A DNA stretch of 64,000 nucleotides, taken from positions 779,663-843,662 of the forward strand of contig CATQHC010000002.1 of the NCBI GenBank assembly GCA_958295775.1. Reading direction: 5' to 3'. The position numbers and the translations under genes are program-made. This document shows, piece after piece, positions 8,325 to 17,808 of the stretch. A model generated the notes under the pieces. That model made no database searches. It was given only the letters and a program-made list of their open reading frames with translations, and was not told the DNA's origin. The DNA comes from Chloroflexota bacterium. GTDB taxonomy: Bacteria; Chloroflexota; UBA11872; VXOZ01. The stretch's first letter is position 1; each line of letters opens with the position of its first letter.

Positions 8325-9884
8325 CTAGCTCAGCGGCAGCGCTTGACCGGCCTTAACCCAAATGCTTTCGAATGCCAGGAGTCCCACTAGGGCGAATACA
8401 CCCGCCGCAGCGGCCACGAACTCATACCCGCCGACAGTATTAGCTACCAGCATTGCAACTGGCACGACATGCCCCACGAGCACAACCCGTATCCAAAAGC
8501 CCTGCGCGAATTGACCGCGCAGAATTAATTGCGCAGCCTTGGCGGCATCTCTCGTGCCGTGCGGCAGCCACAACTCACCCACCAAAATTATGAAGAGATT
8601 GGCAATAAGGCTCCAAAGCAGCACGGTGCCGAGGAATTCTTTCGTTTGCTCCGTGGTCTCAACCACTAACCCCAAGATTGCCAGTGCCGCGGCGCCGGCG
8701 AGCGCGGCCTGCACCAGCAAGTGCATTGGCAGCGCGGGACTCAGCCACAAATCTCGGGCTTTGGACTGCGCAAAGAGAAAACCGGTATATATCGCGGCTA
8801 ATATTGCAAGAATGCCGCCCGGCCACCAGAGGAATTGCATTACGCCGCCGGCCCCCATGAGCGCAGCGAGGAGGCTCAGTCCTACAACAGCGCCAAAGAA
8901 GAGCAAAATGAACGTGCCGATGGCAACCCACGACCGCCATTGCGGGCGGATGAGAATTGTATAAAAACGGTCGGGCCGCTTAAGGTCCCAAACCAGCAGG
9001 CCGGCCGTTATTGCCAGGAAGATCAGGGCAAGTATTGGGCCTCCCCACGCCAGGAGCGGGTTATCCGCCACCAAACCCAGCGCAAGCCCGGCTGCAGGCA
9101 GCAGGAACGCGCCCGCGGCGATTGACTTCGTCCAAATGTAGGCGCTTACCTTCCAGCCCCAGGGCGATGGATGTTCCACGTCGTACACCGTCTTGGCCGA
9201 CTTTGCCACCAGATCCTGCAGCAAATTCTCACTGTCCTTGAGCATGTTTAGGTTGTGGCCGTTGCCGTTGGTATTCGGCATTTCATTCCACATGCCGTAA
9301 TCCTTGACTGGAGTCGAGGCCGAAGGGGTCAGGGTGCTCTCGTCGGCATCGATATAGAAGAGCTTCGGTACCGTGCCTTTCTCGGGCTTGCGCACCTGCA
9401 CCGGCTCGCGTGAAATCAGCTTGGAGATGTAGCTCGTCGGATCGTCCAAGTCTCCCGATACAATGGCCTGGGTCGGACAGACAACCTGGCACGATGGCTC
9501 CAAACCTACCTCAACGCGATGAGCGCAGAAGTTGCACTTTGCGGCGGTATGGGTATCAGGATCGATATGCAAGGCATCGTACGGGCACGCCTGCAGGCAC
9601 ATCTTGCAGCCAATGCACCGCTCGGGATCGAAGTCCACAATTCCGTCCTGCTCGCGCCGATACAACGCCGTGACCGGACAAGACGGTATGCAGGGGGCAT
9701 CATCGCAGTGGTTGCAGCGGAGCACCGTGAAGTGGCGGCGGTTGTCGGGAAACTGACCCGTCTCGACGTACTTCACCCAGGTGCGGTAGACCCCCAAGGG
9801 CACGTCATGCTCTGACTTGCACGCAACCGTGCACGCATGACAACCAATGCACTTGCGATTGTCAATAAGAAAGCCAAAATTCAT
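8325..9884 (-). CDS. fused [4Fe-4S] ferredoxin and NrfD-type quinone-interacting membrane subunit
   Basis: Residues 1 to about 200 are an NrfC/PsrB-type ferredoxin with four cysteine groups (CIGCHACTVAC, CNHCDDAPCIPSC, CIGCKMCLQAC, CNFCA...CQVVC), enough for four [4Fe-4S] clusters. After a linker of about 45 residues, about eight hydrophobic helices match the NrfD/PsrC membrane anchor that exchanges electrons with the quinone pool. In most systems these are separate proteins; here they form one 519-residue chain. The start at 9884 (MNFGFLIDNRKC) follows AGGAG; an ATG 39 bases further upstream lacks a comparable site. It is co-transcribed with the catalytic subunit. Electron flow should run between quinone, clusters and molybdenum centre; its direction is unknown. 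Confidence 0.9.
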   Translation of the reverse strand: MNFGFLIDNRKCIGCHACTVACKSEHDVPLGVYRTWVKYVETGQFPDNRRHFTVLRCNHCDDAPCIPSCPVTALYRREQDGIVDFDPERCIGCKMCLQACPYDALHIDPDTHTAAKCNFCAHRVEVGLEPSCQVVCPTQAIVSGDLDDPTSYISKLISREPVQVRKPEKGTVPKLFYIDADESTLTPSASTPVKDYGMWNEMPNTNGNGHNLNMLKDSENLLQDLVAKSAKTVYDVEHPSPWGWKVSAYIWTKSIAAGAFLLPAAGLALGLVADNPLLAWGGPILALIFLAITAGLLVWDLKRPDRFYTILIRPQWRSWVAIGTFILLFFGAVVGLSLLAALMGAGGVMQFLWWPGGILAILAAIYTGFLFAQSKARDLWLSPALPMHLLVQAALAGAAALAILGLVVETTEQTKEFLGTVLLWSLIANLFIILVGELWLPHGTRDAAKAAQLILRGQFAQGFWIRVVLVGHVVPVAMLVANTVGGYEFVAAAAGVFALVGLLAFESIWVKAGQALPLS

Positions 9885-10102
9885 GGCCGCTCCTGTGCCT
9901 ATGGTGAGATCACGGTTGCCCAATTATACAATAGTGCTTGCGGCGCTACCACCCTGAAGCCTACGCCCGGCGCCGCCAATCGGCCCGGACCGTATCCCAT
10001 TCGTGCGCGGAACGCCGAGCACCCAACCGGCCGCGGTTCCGCCCTGCCCTTGACGCCTGCTATAGCTTTGCCGCAATCGCACTCGGACTCGCTCCAGCGG
10101 CT

Positions 10103-11662
10103 TCAGTCTTCCCGCTCGCAGAAGACGCGCGCGCCCGGATAGGTTTGGTCGAGCAGCGCGCGGTGAACGTGGTCGTTGACGCAACTGTTATCGGGATAGA
10201 CGACGTGCCTGTGGTGAGAGGTCTCTACCAAGTAGCCGTTGCTCAGCGTCTCGGTCACCAGTTCCTCGGATTCACTGAAAGGCGTGGCCGGGTCGGTGTG
10301 GTTGCCGATCACCAGGATGGGCACGCCGCCGCCGTCCAGAGGCACAGCGAGCGGCTCAGGCGCGAACTGGTCGTAGAACGGGCAGGCGCTTGGGATCGAC
10401 AGATTCGCCGCCGCAATCAGAGGCAGTCTTGTTGCGACGAGGGCGTCGAAGAGCGTCGCGTCCGCCAAATGCGTCGCGCGGTCCAATTCCGGTTGCAGCG
10501 ACAGGCCGTCCAGGCAATTGACGTGTTCGGTGAAGCTCGCCGCGGTAGGATCTTCGCCCAGTTGCACCTCGGCGAGGGCGAGCAGAATGCTCGGGTCGTC
10601 GTTCTCATTTAGTTCGAACAGGCTTGCCCAGAGAATAGGCCAGAATTCTTCGCTATACAGCGGCGTTACCACGGCGACGAAGCCGGCCGCGGCATTACCC
10701 CCCGCCGCCTCGTTCACCAGGGGCAGCTTCTCGACTGCGCGCTTATAGTAGCCAATCGGGTCGCCATCGTTGTATATCGGACACTCGGCATCGTCACACG
10801 CCAAGAGCGCCTGTTCGAGCAGCGTCTCGAATGTCGAGATTTCCTCGATGCTCTGGTTCACGCGTTCCTCCTGGCTAGCGGCTTCGTCAACCGGATTGTC
10901 GGCGCCGTCAACCACCATCGCCCGTACCGAATCCGGGAAGAGCGTGGCGTACCAGACACCTAGTGTCGAGCCATAAGAAAAGCCCAGATAGGAGATTTGC
11001 GCCGCGCCCAGCGCCTTGCGTATCTCATCCATGTCCCTGGCTACGTATTCGCTGTGCAGCAGGCCGCCGACCGGCCCCATGGTCTCGATGCACAGCAGGG
11101 CTGCCGCTTCGCCAGCCGCTACCTCCTCCGGGGTATCCACCTCATCCTTGATTGCGTTCAGCAGCGCCAGCCGTTCGCCGGGAGCGCCGCAGGCGAAGAA
11201 CGGCTCCGACGCGCCGACCCCGCGCGGATCGAACCCCACAATGTCGAAGCGCGCGGCCACCTCATCGGAGAATTGGGTTGCAGCACTCTGAACGAACTCC
11301 ACGCCGCTCACGCCGGGTCCGCCGGGGTTCACCAGCAAATAGCCGATCCGCTCGCCCTGAGAAGCCACGCGGCGCACGGTGATGGCTATCTGTATGGTAC
11401 CCGCGCCGGGATCCCGGTAGTCGGCAGGAACTTGCACAAAGCCGCACTCCAGCCCTTCCGCGCACGGACTCCACGCTACCGTCTCAGCCGCGGTCGGCGC
11501 CTCCGCGTCGGCCGCACTCGACGTCCTCGTCTCGTCCGGCGGCTGTGCGGGTGTAACGGCCTCTTCTCCGAGCGTGGCGCATCCAACCAGAGCGAACATA
11601 CCCGCTAGCAACGTCAATCCAATGCAGAATCCAATCGTGAACCGGATCCTTGCGCGGAGCAT
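10103..11662 (-). CDS. secreted alpha/beta-hydrolase lipoprotein, tripeptidyl aminopeptidase-like (TAP family)
   Basis: This 519-residue protein has a lipoprotein signal ending in LVGC (Cys28) and a low-complexity Ala/Glu/Thr linker. The alpha/beta-hydrolase core shows the oxyanion segment NPGGPGVSG, the nucleophile elbow GFSYGS with Ser229, the acid in GNHTDPATPF and a His near the C-terminus. The TAP-like C-terminal domain includes the Cys-containing stretches typical of SlpD/SlpE-type tripeptidyl aminopeptidases. It probably releases short peptides from protein N-termini outside the membrane, although some relatives are esterases or proline iminopeptidases. AGGAAGG precedes the ATG. It is a single gene upstream of, and in the same direction as, the molybdoenzyme operon, with about 220 bases between. 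Confidence 0.85.
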   Translation of the reverse strand: MLRARIRFTIGFCIGLTLLAGMFALVGCATLGEEAVTPAQPPDETRTSSAADAEAPTAAETVAWSPCAEGLECGFVQVPADYRDPGAGTIQIAITVRRVASQGERIGYLLVNPGGPGVSGVEFVQSAATQFSDEVAARFDIVGFDPRGVGASEPFFACGAPGERLALLNAIKDEVDTPEEVAAGEAAALLCIETMGPVGGLLHSEYVARDMDEIRKALGAAQISYLGFSYGSTLGVWYATLFPDSVRAMVVDGADNPVDEAASQEERVNQSIEEISTFETLLEQALLACDDAECPIYNDGDPIGYYKRAVEKLPLVNEAAGGNAAAGFVAVVTPLYSEEFWPILWASLFELNENDDPSILLALAEVQLGEDPTAASFTEHVNCLDGLSLQPELDRATHLADATLFDALVATRLPLIAAANLSIPSACPFYDQFAPEPLAVPLDGGGVPILVIGNHTDPATPFSESEELVTETLSNGYLVETSHHRHVVYPDNSCVNDHVHRALLDQTYPGARVFCERED

Positions 11663-11826
11663 TTCTTCTGCCTTCCTAGTGTGACTTCAATCTATTGCGC
11701 AACACTGTAGCACACGAAAGAGGTGCGCGCATGCTTGGCAGACGTCTTAGGAGGAGACCTGTCAATGATACGCACGTCGCGTCTTGCTCTAGCAGCGTCG
11801 GTGGCGAACCATCCGCAACTTCATCG

Positions 11827-12855
11827 CTACCGCCGCGTGGCAGGCGTGAAAGCAGGCCCATCCAATTCGTCGCGGGGCGCGCGCTCCAGCAACTCAATCG
11901 TCGCTTGCGCCACCGTGGTACCGCCGGAGAGTACGTCGTGCAGCAACTCGGTGATCGGCAGTTCCACATCGAGTTGCCGCGCTAAGCGCACGGCGGCGCG
12001 GGTGGTCGGCACACCTTCGGCCACGTTTTCCATAGACTCGAGAATTTCATCGAGCGACTTGCCCTGCGCCAGTTGCTCGCCAACGTGGCGATTCCGGCTC
12101 TGTTTACTGGCGCACGTTGCCATCAGATCGCCGAGACCCGCCAGCCCGGCAAAGGTGAGGGGATCCGCGCCCATCGCCACGCCGAGTCGTGTCATTTCAG
12201 CCACGCCGCGTGTCAGGAGGGCCGCCTTTGCGTTATCGCCAATCTGCAAACCGTCGCAGATGCCGGCCACAATCGCCATGACATTTTTCAGCGCCCCACC
12301 CAATTCGACGCCAAAGACATCGGCGCTCGTGTAAATGCGAAAACGCGGTAGCATCAGTAGTTCCCGCGCCTGCCGCGTAAGGCCGGCGTCAGTACCCGCG
12401 AGCACCGCAGCCGCGGGCTGGCCTTTGGCGATTTCGCGAGCGAGATTAGGGCCGGAGAGCACCATTGCGTGGCCGGGCGCAAGTTCCGGCAATTCCTCCC
12501 TTATCAGCGTTGACATCGTCTTGCCCGCTTCGGCATCAAGGCCCTTGGTAGCGGAGACAACAATCGAATCAGCGGGCAGGTATTGGGCAATCCACCGGAG
12601 GTTGCGGCGCATCGCTTCGGAAGGCACCACGAGCAGAACCAGATAGCTCTTGGCAAGCGCTGCTTCGGGATCGCTCGTTATGTGCGCAGCGGGCGGGATT
12701 GGAATTCCCGGCAAGAATCGACTATTCTCTCCCGATTCGCGCAACCGGTTCGCTTCCCCATCTGTGCGCGCGAGCCAATGAATGGGTCGATTCGCTTGTG
12801 CAAGTTGCACCGCCAGCGTGGTACCCCACGTGCCTGTTCCGACGATAGCAATCAC
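11827..12855 (-). CDS. gpsA: glycerol-3-phosphate dehydrogenase [NAD(P)+]
   Basis: GpsA reduces dihydroxyacetone phosphate to sn-glycerol 3-phosphate, the backbone of membrane phospholipids. The 342-residue protein starts with the dinucleotide-binding motif IVGTGTWGTTLA. It also has the substrate-site segments SGPNLAREIA, GGALKNVMAI with the catalytic lysine, and GLGDLMATC. Length is normal for the family. The start is GTG, with only a weak GAG-type ribosome-binding site. Neighbours on the same strand (a 2-hydroxyacid dehydrogenase upstream and a peptidase downstream) are separated by more than 150 bases, so it is probably transcribed alone. Confidence 0.95.
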   Translation of the reverse strand: MIAIVGTGTWGTTLAVQLAQANRPIHWLARTDGEANRLRESGENSRFLPGIPIPPAAHITSDPEAALAKSYLVLLVVPSEAMRRNLRWIAQYLPADSIVVSATKGLDAEAGKTMSTLIREELPELAPGHAMVLSGPNLAREIAKGQPAAAVLAGTDAGLTRQARELLMLPRFRIYTSADVFGVELGGALKNVMAIVAGICDGLQIGDNAKAALLTRGVAEMTRLGVAMGADPLTFAGLAGLGDLMATCASKQSRNRHVGEQLAQGKSLDEILESMENVAEGVPTTRAAVRLARQLDVELPITELLHDVLSGGTTVAQATIELLERAPRDELDGPAFTPATRR

Positions 12856-13076
12856 GTTCTCAACTCGCCATTCAGTTTCCTGCGATGATCTAGAGCACTC
12901 AGAAGCGCGGTCACTCGCTCAGCTAAGCCGCATGAAAGCAACGATGGCATCCCCTTGCCTATGGGAATTCAGGCACAGGACCGTGACCGGCAAACGTACG
13001 TGAAATGCACATCGGTCTCCTGCCCGATTGATGCACCCATCGGAGTCCCATAGGCTACTGATCCGCAAGACCGTCG

Positions 13077-14033
13077 TTAGTAACCCGCTTCCTTGTCCAC
13101 TATATTCAAGAGCGGTTCACCATCGAGAAATCGTCGGAAATTCTGTACCAGCAAGTCAAAGAAATTGTCAGCGTTGTGGGGAGCGGTTCCCGATGTGTGT
13201 CCCGTGATGATGACGTTCGGCAAGTCCCATAGCTCCGCGTCGGGCGGCAGCGGCTCAGGGTCGGTGACGTCAAGACCGGCGCCCCCGATCCAGCCTTCCT
13301 TCAGCGCTTGAAGCAATGGCGCTGCCTGAATGATCCTGCCCCGGCCAATGTTGTAGATGTAAGCAGTCGGCTTCATCAAGCGCAACTCCTCTTCCCCAAT
13401 CAGACCCACCGTTGCGGGGGTGAGTGGACAGCACACCGCCACGTGGTCGGACTGCCGCAAGAGATCGTGGAGGCCGTCTGAGCCTACGAGCGCATCGACA
13501 TATGGCGGCGGTTGCTGCGGATTGCGGCGCAGACCGATAACGCGCATGCCCAAGTGGTGGGCCTTGCGCGCCAGCGCGGCGCCAATGCCACCCATGCCAA
13601 CTACGCCGAGCGTCTGACCATTCAAACAGAAGGGATGGAACACGGGCGCCCGCCAGACGTGTTCGCGTTGCGCCAAGAAGACTTGCTTGAAGTCACGCGC
13701 GAACGCCAGCATCATGGCGAGCACGTGCTCGGAGATCTGCACTGCGTGCAGACTCTGGGCATTCGTGACAACGACGTCTGCTGCTACTATCGCCGGTGTC
13801 AGCAGCCGGTCAACACCGGCGCCTTCACTTTGAATCCACTGTAGATTGCGCGCTTCCGCAAGCATGTCTTGAGGAAATCGCCCCACGATAGCGTTAGCGT
13901 TGGGAATGACCCGGGCGTACTCCGCATCGTCACTTGGCAGTACGAACTCAATCTGCGAGAATTCATGCCGTAACCGGTCAAACTGTTCCTCGCTCAAACT
14001 CCAACTCGAAATGACAACCGTTATCGACGTCAT
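13077..14033 (-). CDS. D-isomer-specific 2-hydroxyacid dehydrogenase
   Basis: This 318-residue NAD(P)-dependent enzyme interconverts a 2-oxoacid and a D-2-hydroxyacid. It has the Rossmann motif GMGGIG and the catalytic Arg in NIGRGRI, Glu in DPEPLPP and His in TGHTSG. The N-terminal catalytic domain (about residues 1-100) is shorter than in phosphoglycerate dehydrogenases and no regulatory ACT domain follows. The true substrate is not predictable; glyoxylate/hydroxypyruvate-type substrates are possible. The ATG lacks a strong ribosome-binding site. It is divergent from queA, with 75 bases between the two starts. Confidence 0.9.
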   Translation of the reverse strand: MTSITVVISSWSLSEEQFDRLRHEFSQIEFVLPSDDAEYARVIPNANAIVGRFPQDMLAEARNLQWIQSEGAGVDRLLTPAIVAADVVVTNAQSLHAVQISEHVLAMMLAFARDFKQVFLAQREHVWRAPVFHPFCLNGQTLGVVGMGGIGAALARKAHHLGMRVIGLRRNPQQPPPYVDALVGSDGLHDLLRQSDHVAVCCPLTPATVGLIGEEELRLMKPTAYIYNIGRGRIIQAAPLLQALKEGWIGGAGLDVTDPEPLPPDAELWDLPNVIITGHTSGTAPHNADNFFDLLVQNFRRFLDGEPLLNIVDKEAGY

Positions 14034-14108
14034 TGGGAGACTTTATTCCTATGCGTTGTGCACTTTACGGCCACAGAGGATTGCCCACCCCATGATAGCA
14101 GAGGACTC

Positions 14109-15143
14109 ATGATTCGGCTTGAAGACCTTGATTACGCATTGCCGCCACAGTATATTGCGCAGCAGCCCTGTGAGCCGCGCGATGCCGCGCGCATGCTCGT
14201 GTACCAACGGCGGACAGGAGAGATAGCGCACAGCCGCGTGGCGCAACTCGGCGACTTTTTGCAACCAGGAGATCTGCTGATAGCGAACGACTCCCGCGTT
14301 ATTCCGGCGCGCCTTCAGGGCAAGCGGGAACCGACCGGGGGCCAAGTAGAAGTGCTCTTGCTGCGCCCCCGCGATACGCACTGCTGGGAAGCGCTGGTGC
14401 GGCCTTCGCAGCGTCTCAAGCCAGGCGCCCGCGTGCTCCTGGAAGATGAAACCGGCAGCAACTCTGAAGTCCTTGAAATCGGCGATAGGTTGCCGCACGG
14501 CAAGCGCATAGTCCGTTTTGAGCGCGACCCTCACGCTGTGCTCGAACGCCACGGCGCGCTCCCGCTGCCGCCGTACATCCACGAACCGCTTATAGATCCA
14601 AGTCGCTACCAAACAACCTATGCCCGAGTGCGAGGTTCCGCTGCCGCCCCTACAGCGGGTCTGCACTTTACGCCGCAGCTCGTGCGGAGCCTCGAGGAAT
14701 ATGGCGTGCGTTTCGCCTTCATTACCCTCCACATCGGCTTGGACACATTTCAGCCCATTCGTGAAGTGGACCCGCTGCAGCACCCCATCCACAGTGAGTA
14801 TCTCGAAGTGCCGAGAGAGACCGCGCAACTCATTCAGGAAACCAAGGCACGCCAGGGCAGAGTGGTGGCCATAGGCACTACGAGCGTCCGTGCCATAGAA
14901 AGCGCTGCTGACACCCAGGGGACGATCAGTCCTTATGCAGGCGAGACGCGGCTGTATATCTATCCCGGCTATCGCATGCGAGTGGTGGACGCCATCATGA
15001 CGAATTTTCACCTGCCGCGTTCGACGCTGCTGCTCCTCGTGGCTGCGTACACTGGCTTGGAGGAACTGAAGAAGATTTACCGGACCGCCATTGCAGAGGA
15101 CTATCGATTCTATAGCTTTGGTGACGCCAGCTTGCTGCTCTAG
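14109..15143 (+). CDS. queA: S-adenosylmethionine:tRNA ribosyltransferase-isomerase
   Basis: QueA transfers and isomerises the ribosyl group of S-adenosylmethionine onto preQ1 in tRNA, giving epoxyqueuosine. The 344-residue protein shows the family motifs FDYALPPQYIAQ-like near the start, NDSRVIPARL, APTAGLHFT, HIGLDTFQPI and TNFHLPRSTLL. The start at 14109 is preferred over an in-frame upstream codon because MIRLEDLDYALP matches the family N-terminus and GAGG lies 4 bases upstream. The gene ends 6 bases before the stop of the convergent pcrA. No tgt or queG neighbour is present. Confidence 0.95.
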   Translation: MIRLEDLDYALPPQYIAQQPCEPRDAARMLVYQRRTGEIAHSRVAQLGDFLQPGDLLIANDSRVIPARLQGKREPTGGQVEVLLLRPRDTHCWEALVRPSQRLKPGARVLLEDETGSNSEVLEIGDRLPHGKRIVRFERDPHAVLERHGALPLPPYIHEPLIDPSRYQTTYARVRGSAAAPTAGLHFTPQLVRSLEEYGVRFAFITLHIGLDTFQPIREVDPLQHPIHSEYLEVPRETAQLIQETKARQGRVVAIGTTSVRAIESAADTQGTISPYAGETRLYIYPGYRMRVVDAIMTNFHLPRSTLLLLVAAYTGLEELKKIYRTAIAEDYRFYSFGDASLLL

Positions 15144-15149
15144 ACACTG

Positions 15150-17360
15150 CTACGAGAGTTTCTCAAGCGGCGCGAACGAGGCGGACAGGCGCTTGATGCC
15201 GATGTCGGGGAAAGCGATCGTGACTTCTTCATCCGAATCGGTCAGCTTGCTGGAAACCACTCTGCCTTCGCCGAAAATCGTATGCCGCACGCGGTCTCCG
15301 TCGCGGAACTTCAGCTCATGAGCGGTTTCGCTGCGCCGGGGGCGGGACGCAGTCTGCATTCCCTGCCAAGCGGGATCAACCGGCGACTTTGCCTGCATCA
15401 TGGGCCCGGTGACAAGCTCCGGCGGCAATTCGGTAAGAAAGCGGGAGGGCAGACGCGCGAGCGAGTTGCTGCTGTAGCGCCGCGCGGCATAGAGCAGGTA
15501 AAGTCGTTCTTTCGCTCGGGTCAAAGCCACGTAGCAGAGCCGTCGCTCCTCCGCCAACTGCTCCGGATCGTCAAGCGAGCGAATGTGCGGAAATAATTCT
15601 TCCTCCATGCCGGTGACAAACACCGCTGGGAATTCCAGGCCCTTGGCATTGTGCATGGTCATGAGGGTAAGACCCCCTTCCGCATCCATGCGATCCACGT
15701 CGGCAGCGAGCGTGGCTTCATGGAGAAAGAGGCTCAGCCCCTGCGGGGGTTCCACGTCGTCAAAGCGCACGGCGGCAACCACCAACTCATCCAAGTTCTC
15801 CTCACGATCAACCGCCTCTTCAACGTTATCGCCCTTGCGAACGTGCTCTAAGTAGCCGCTCTCTCGGACCACCATGTTCACGAGCGCGCTCAGCGGCAGG
15901 CGTACCGCTTCCTCGCGAAACTTACTCAACAAGAAGCCCAGGTTCTCAAGTGCGGCGCGCGCGCGGGCCGTAACCGGCAAGGGATCCGTGAAGGAATCGC
16001 CGGCGAGGCGCAATACCGCCTCTGCCGGTGAAATGCCCTGCATCTCAGACCACAACGTGAGGGCTGCGAGAGTCTTCGCGCCTATTCCGCGCGGCGGCAC
16101 GTTCGCGACGCGGGAGAAGCTTACGGTGTCGCCCAAGTTTTGGATCACCCGCAAGTAAGCGATCGTGTCCTTTACCTCTCGTCGCTGGTAGAATGCGACG
16201 CCGCCTACCAATTGATACGGCATGCCGTGTGTAACCAGCGCGTCCTCCAGTGCGCGCGACTGGGCATTGGTGCGGTACATGACCACGCAGTCGCTGAGGC
16301 TAAGGCCCCCATCCTGCAAGCGGCGCACGTTGTTGACGACAAGGCGCGCTTCATCTTCCTCATCGTGCGCAGGCAATACGACCAACGGCGCCCCGCTGCC
16401 CTGGGTGGTCCACAGCTTCTTGCCGCGGCGGCGCGGCAAGCGGTTGATAATGCTATGGGCAGCATCCAGGATATTTTGTGTTGAGCGATAGTTTTGCTCA
16501 AGCTTTATGACGGCGGCGTCCGGATACTGCCGCTCAAAGTCTAAAATGTTGCGAATATCGGCTCCGCGCCAGCTATAGATCCCTTGGTCATCGTCACCAA
16601 CGACGCAAATGTTGCGGTATTTTGCTGCAAGCAATCGCACAAGCTCGTACTGGGCGTGGTTGGTGTCCTGGTACTCGTCCACCATTACGTAGCGGTAGCG
16701 GTCTTGATAGTGGTTAAGGACTTCCGGTGACTCGCGAAATAACTGCACGACGAACATGATGAGGTCGTTGAAGTCAAGGGCATTGGCATCGCGCAAGACC
16801 GCTTGGTAGCGTCGATACACCTTGGCCGCAGCTTCCTCAAAGGGCCCTTGCGCGTGCTCGGCGAACACGTGTGGAGTGATGAGTTCATCCTTGGCACGGG
16901 AAATGGCATTCAAGACGGCGCGAGGGCTCAGGCTCTTATCGCTAATGCTGAGCGACTTCAACACGTCCTTGACCACCGTCAACTGGTCGGCATCATCATA
17001 AATGGTGAAGCCCTCTTCCCAGCCAAGTTTTGGTAGCTCGCGCCGCAGAATACGCGAACAGAACGAGTGGAACGTGCTCAGGAGCACATTTTCGCCAATG
17101 GGACCGACGAGGTCCTTAATCCGCTGCCGCATCTCCTGGGCGGCTTTGTTGGTGAAAGTGACGCCCAAGATCCGCCAAGCCGGCACCCGCTTGGCAAGCA
17201 TCAGATAAGCTATGCGGTGGACGATTACGCGCGTCTTGCCGGAACCTGCCCCAGCCAGAATCAGCACTGGACCGTCCGCGGTCTCTACTGCATGCCGCTG
17301 TGGATCGTTGAGGTTTTCCAGCAGAGATTCCGGGTTGATAACCACGAAGTACAATTCCAC
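15150..17360 (-). CDS. pcrA: ATP-dependent 3'-5' DNA helicase PcrA/UvrD (superfamily 1)
   Basis: This 736-residue UvrD-type helicase unwinds DNA in excision repair and replication. Motifs in order: Q motif LNDPQRHAV, Walker A GAGSGKT, GVTFTNKAAQEM, DEYQDTN with the Walker B acidic pair, VGDDDQGIYSWRGA, KLEQNYRST, TMHNAKGLEFPAVF and VALTRAKERLYL. The last about 90 residues form the variable tail and Tudor-like end (FGEGRVVSSKLTDSDEEVTIAFP), typical of PcrA. The likely start is GTG at 17360 or GTG at 17345; neither has a strong ribosome-binding site. It converges with queA and is probably monocistronic. Confidence 0.95.
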   Translation of the reverse strand: MELYFVVINPESLLENLNDPQRHAVETADGPVLILAGAGSGKTRVIVHRIAYLMLAKRVPAWRILGVTFTNKAAQEMRQRIKDLVGPIGENVLLSTFHSFCSRILRRELPKLGWEEGFTIYDDADQLTVVKDVLKSLSISDKSLSPRAVLNAISRAKDELITPHVFAEHAQGPFEEAAAKVYRRYQAVLRDANALDFNDLIMFVVQLFRESPEVLNHYQDRYRYVMVDEYQDTNHAQYELVRLLAAKYRNICVVGDDDQGIYSWRGADIRNILDFERQYPDAAVIKLEQNYRSTQNILDAAHSIINRLPRRRGKKLWTTQGSGAPLVVLPAHDEEDEARLVVNNVRRLQDGGLSLSDCVVMYRTNAQSRALEDALVTHGMPYQLVGGVAFYQRREVKDTIAYLRVIQNLGDTVSFSRVANVPPRGIGAKTLAALTLWSEMQGISPAEAVLRLAGDSFTDPLPVTARARAALENLGFLLSKFREEAVRLPLSALVNMVVRESGYLEHVRKGDNVEEAVDREENLDELVVAAVRFDDVEPPQGLSLFLHEATLAADVDRMDAEGGLTLMTMHNAKGLEFPAVFVTGMEEELFPHIRSLDDPEQLAEERRLCYVALTRAKERLYLLYAARRYSSNSLARLPSRFLTELPPELVTGPMMQAKSPVDPAWQGMQTASRPRRSETAHELKFRDGDRVRHTIFGEGRVVSSKLTDSDEEVTIAFPDIGIKRLSASFAPLEKLS

Positions 17361-17709
17361 CTATCGCTATCGAAGGAAAAACTCTGGAATAGGAGACGGC
17401 GAGCATATCGAACAGAGCGCTCACCAAGTCCCCACTCACAGCGATTCTATCACCATGTCCAGAGGCACGCACCCTGGCTTACCGCAACTACGAGGGTCGT
17501 AAATGCCTACCAATTCCCTGGGTAATAAATCCCTTCCTCAACTTGCTCACGCTCTGGCACGGCATGTTTCGTCTTCAACCGAGACACCTAGACTGTGTGC
17601 AAATGACTAACAGACGCCACCAGCGGCTTATGATACAGTCTCATTGATCTATATTAAGAGCCATTAATTTAATTCCTAGCTATGTTCTAGGTATTATCCC
17701 CAGATTCGC

Positions 17710-17763
17710 TTGACTCATGCGAGAAGTTAGGGTACCCTAACTTAGACGATTAGGTATCCCTTT
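17710..17763 (+). promoter_or_regulatory. promoter with tandem metalloregulator-like operators
   Basis: TTGACT (17710-17715), 17 bases and TACCCT (17733-17738) form a candidate promoter. A perfect 20-bp palindrome, AAGTTAGGGTACCCTAACTT (17724-17743), covers its -10 region. A second copy of the core pattern TTAGGNNNCCCT lies at 17750-17763, 23 bases further on. The TTAGG...CCTAA layout resembles DtxR/IdeR/MntR-type boxes, and the downstream genes import iron, so metal-dependent repression is the natural inference. Confidence 0.55.
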
Positions 17764-17773
17764 GGTGTCGTTT

Positions 17774-17808
17774 TGCCGGTGCTGGGAGTTGCTCCACAAG
17801 CACCGGCA
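17774..17808 (+). promoter_or_regulatory. leader hairpin of the iron transport operon
   Basis: TGCCGGTGCT (17774-17783) pairs perfectly with AGCACCGGCA (17799-17808). Inside the loop GGAG and CTCC can add four pairs. No T run follows, so it is more likely a protective or regulatory leader structure than a terminator. Confidence 0.45.

Noticed and set aside
13077-14033. phosphoglycerate dehydrogenase SerA assignment
   Set aside because: Only the generic D-2-hydroxyacid dehydrogenase core is present; no ACT domain, and no serine-pathway neighbours.
14049-15011. 320-residue minus-strand open frame
   Set aside because: Antisense to queA, whose motifs are unmistakable.
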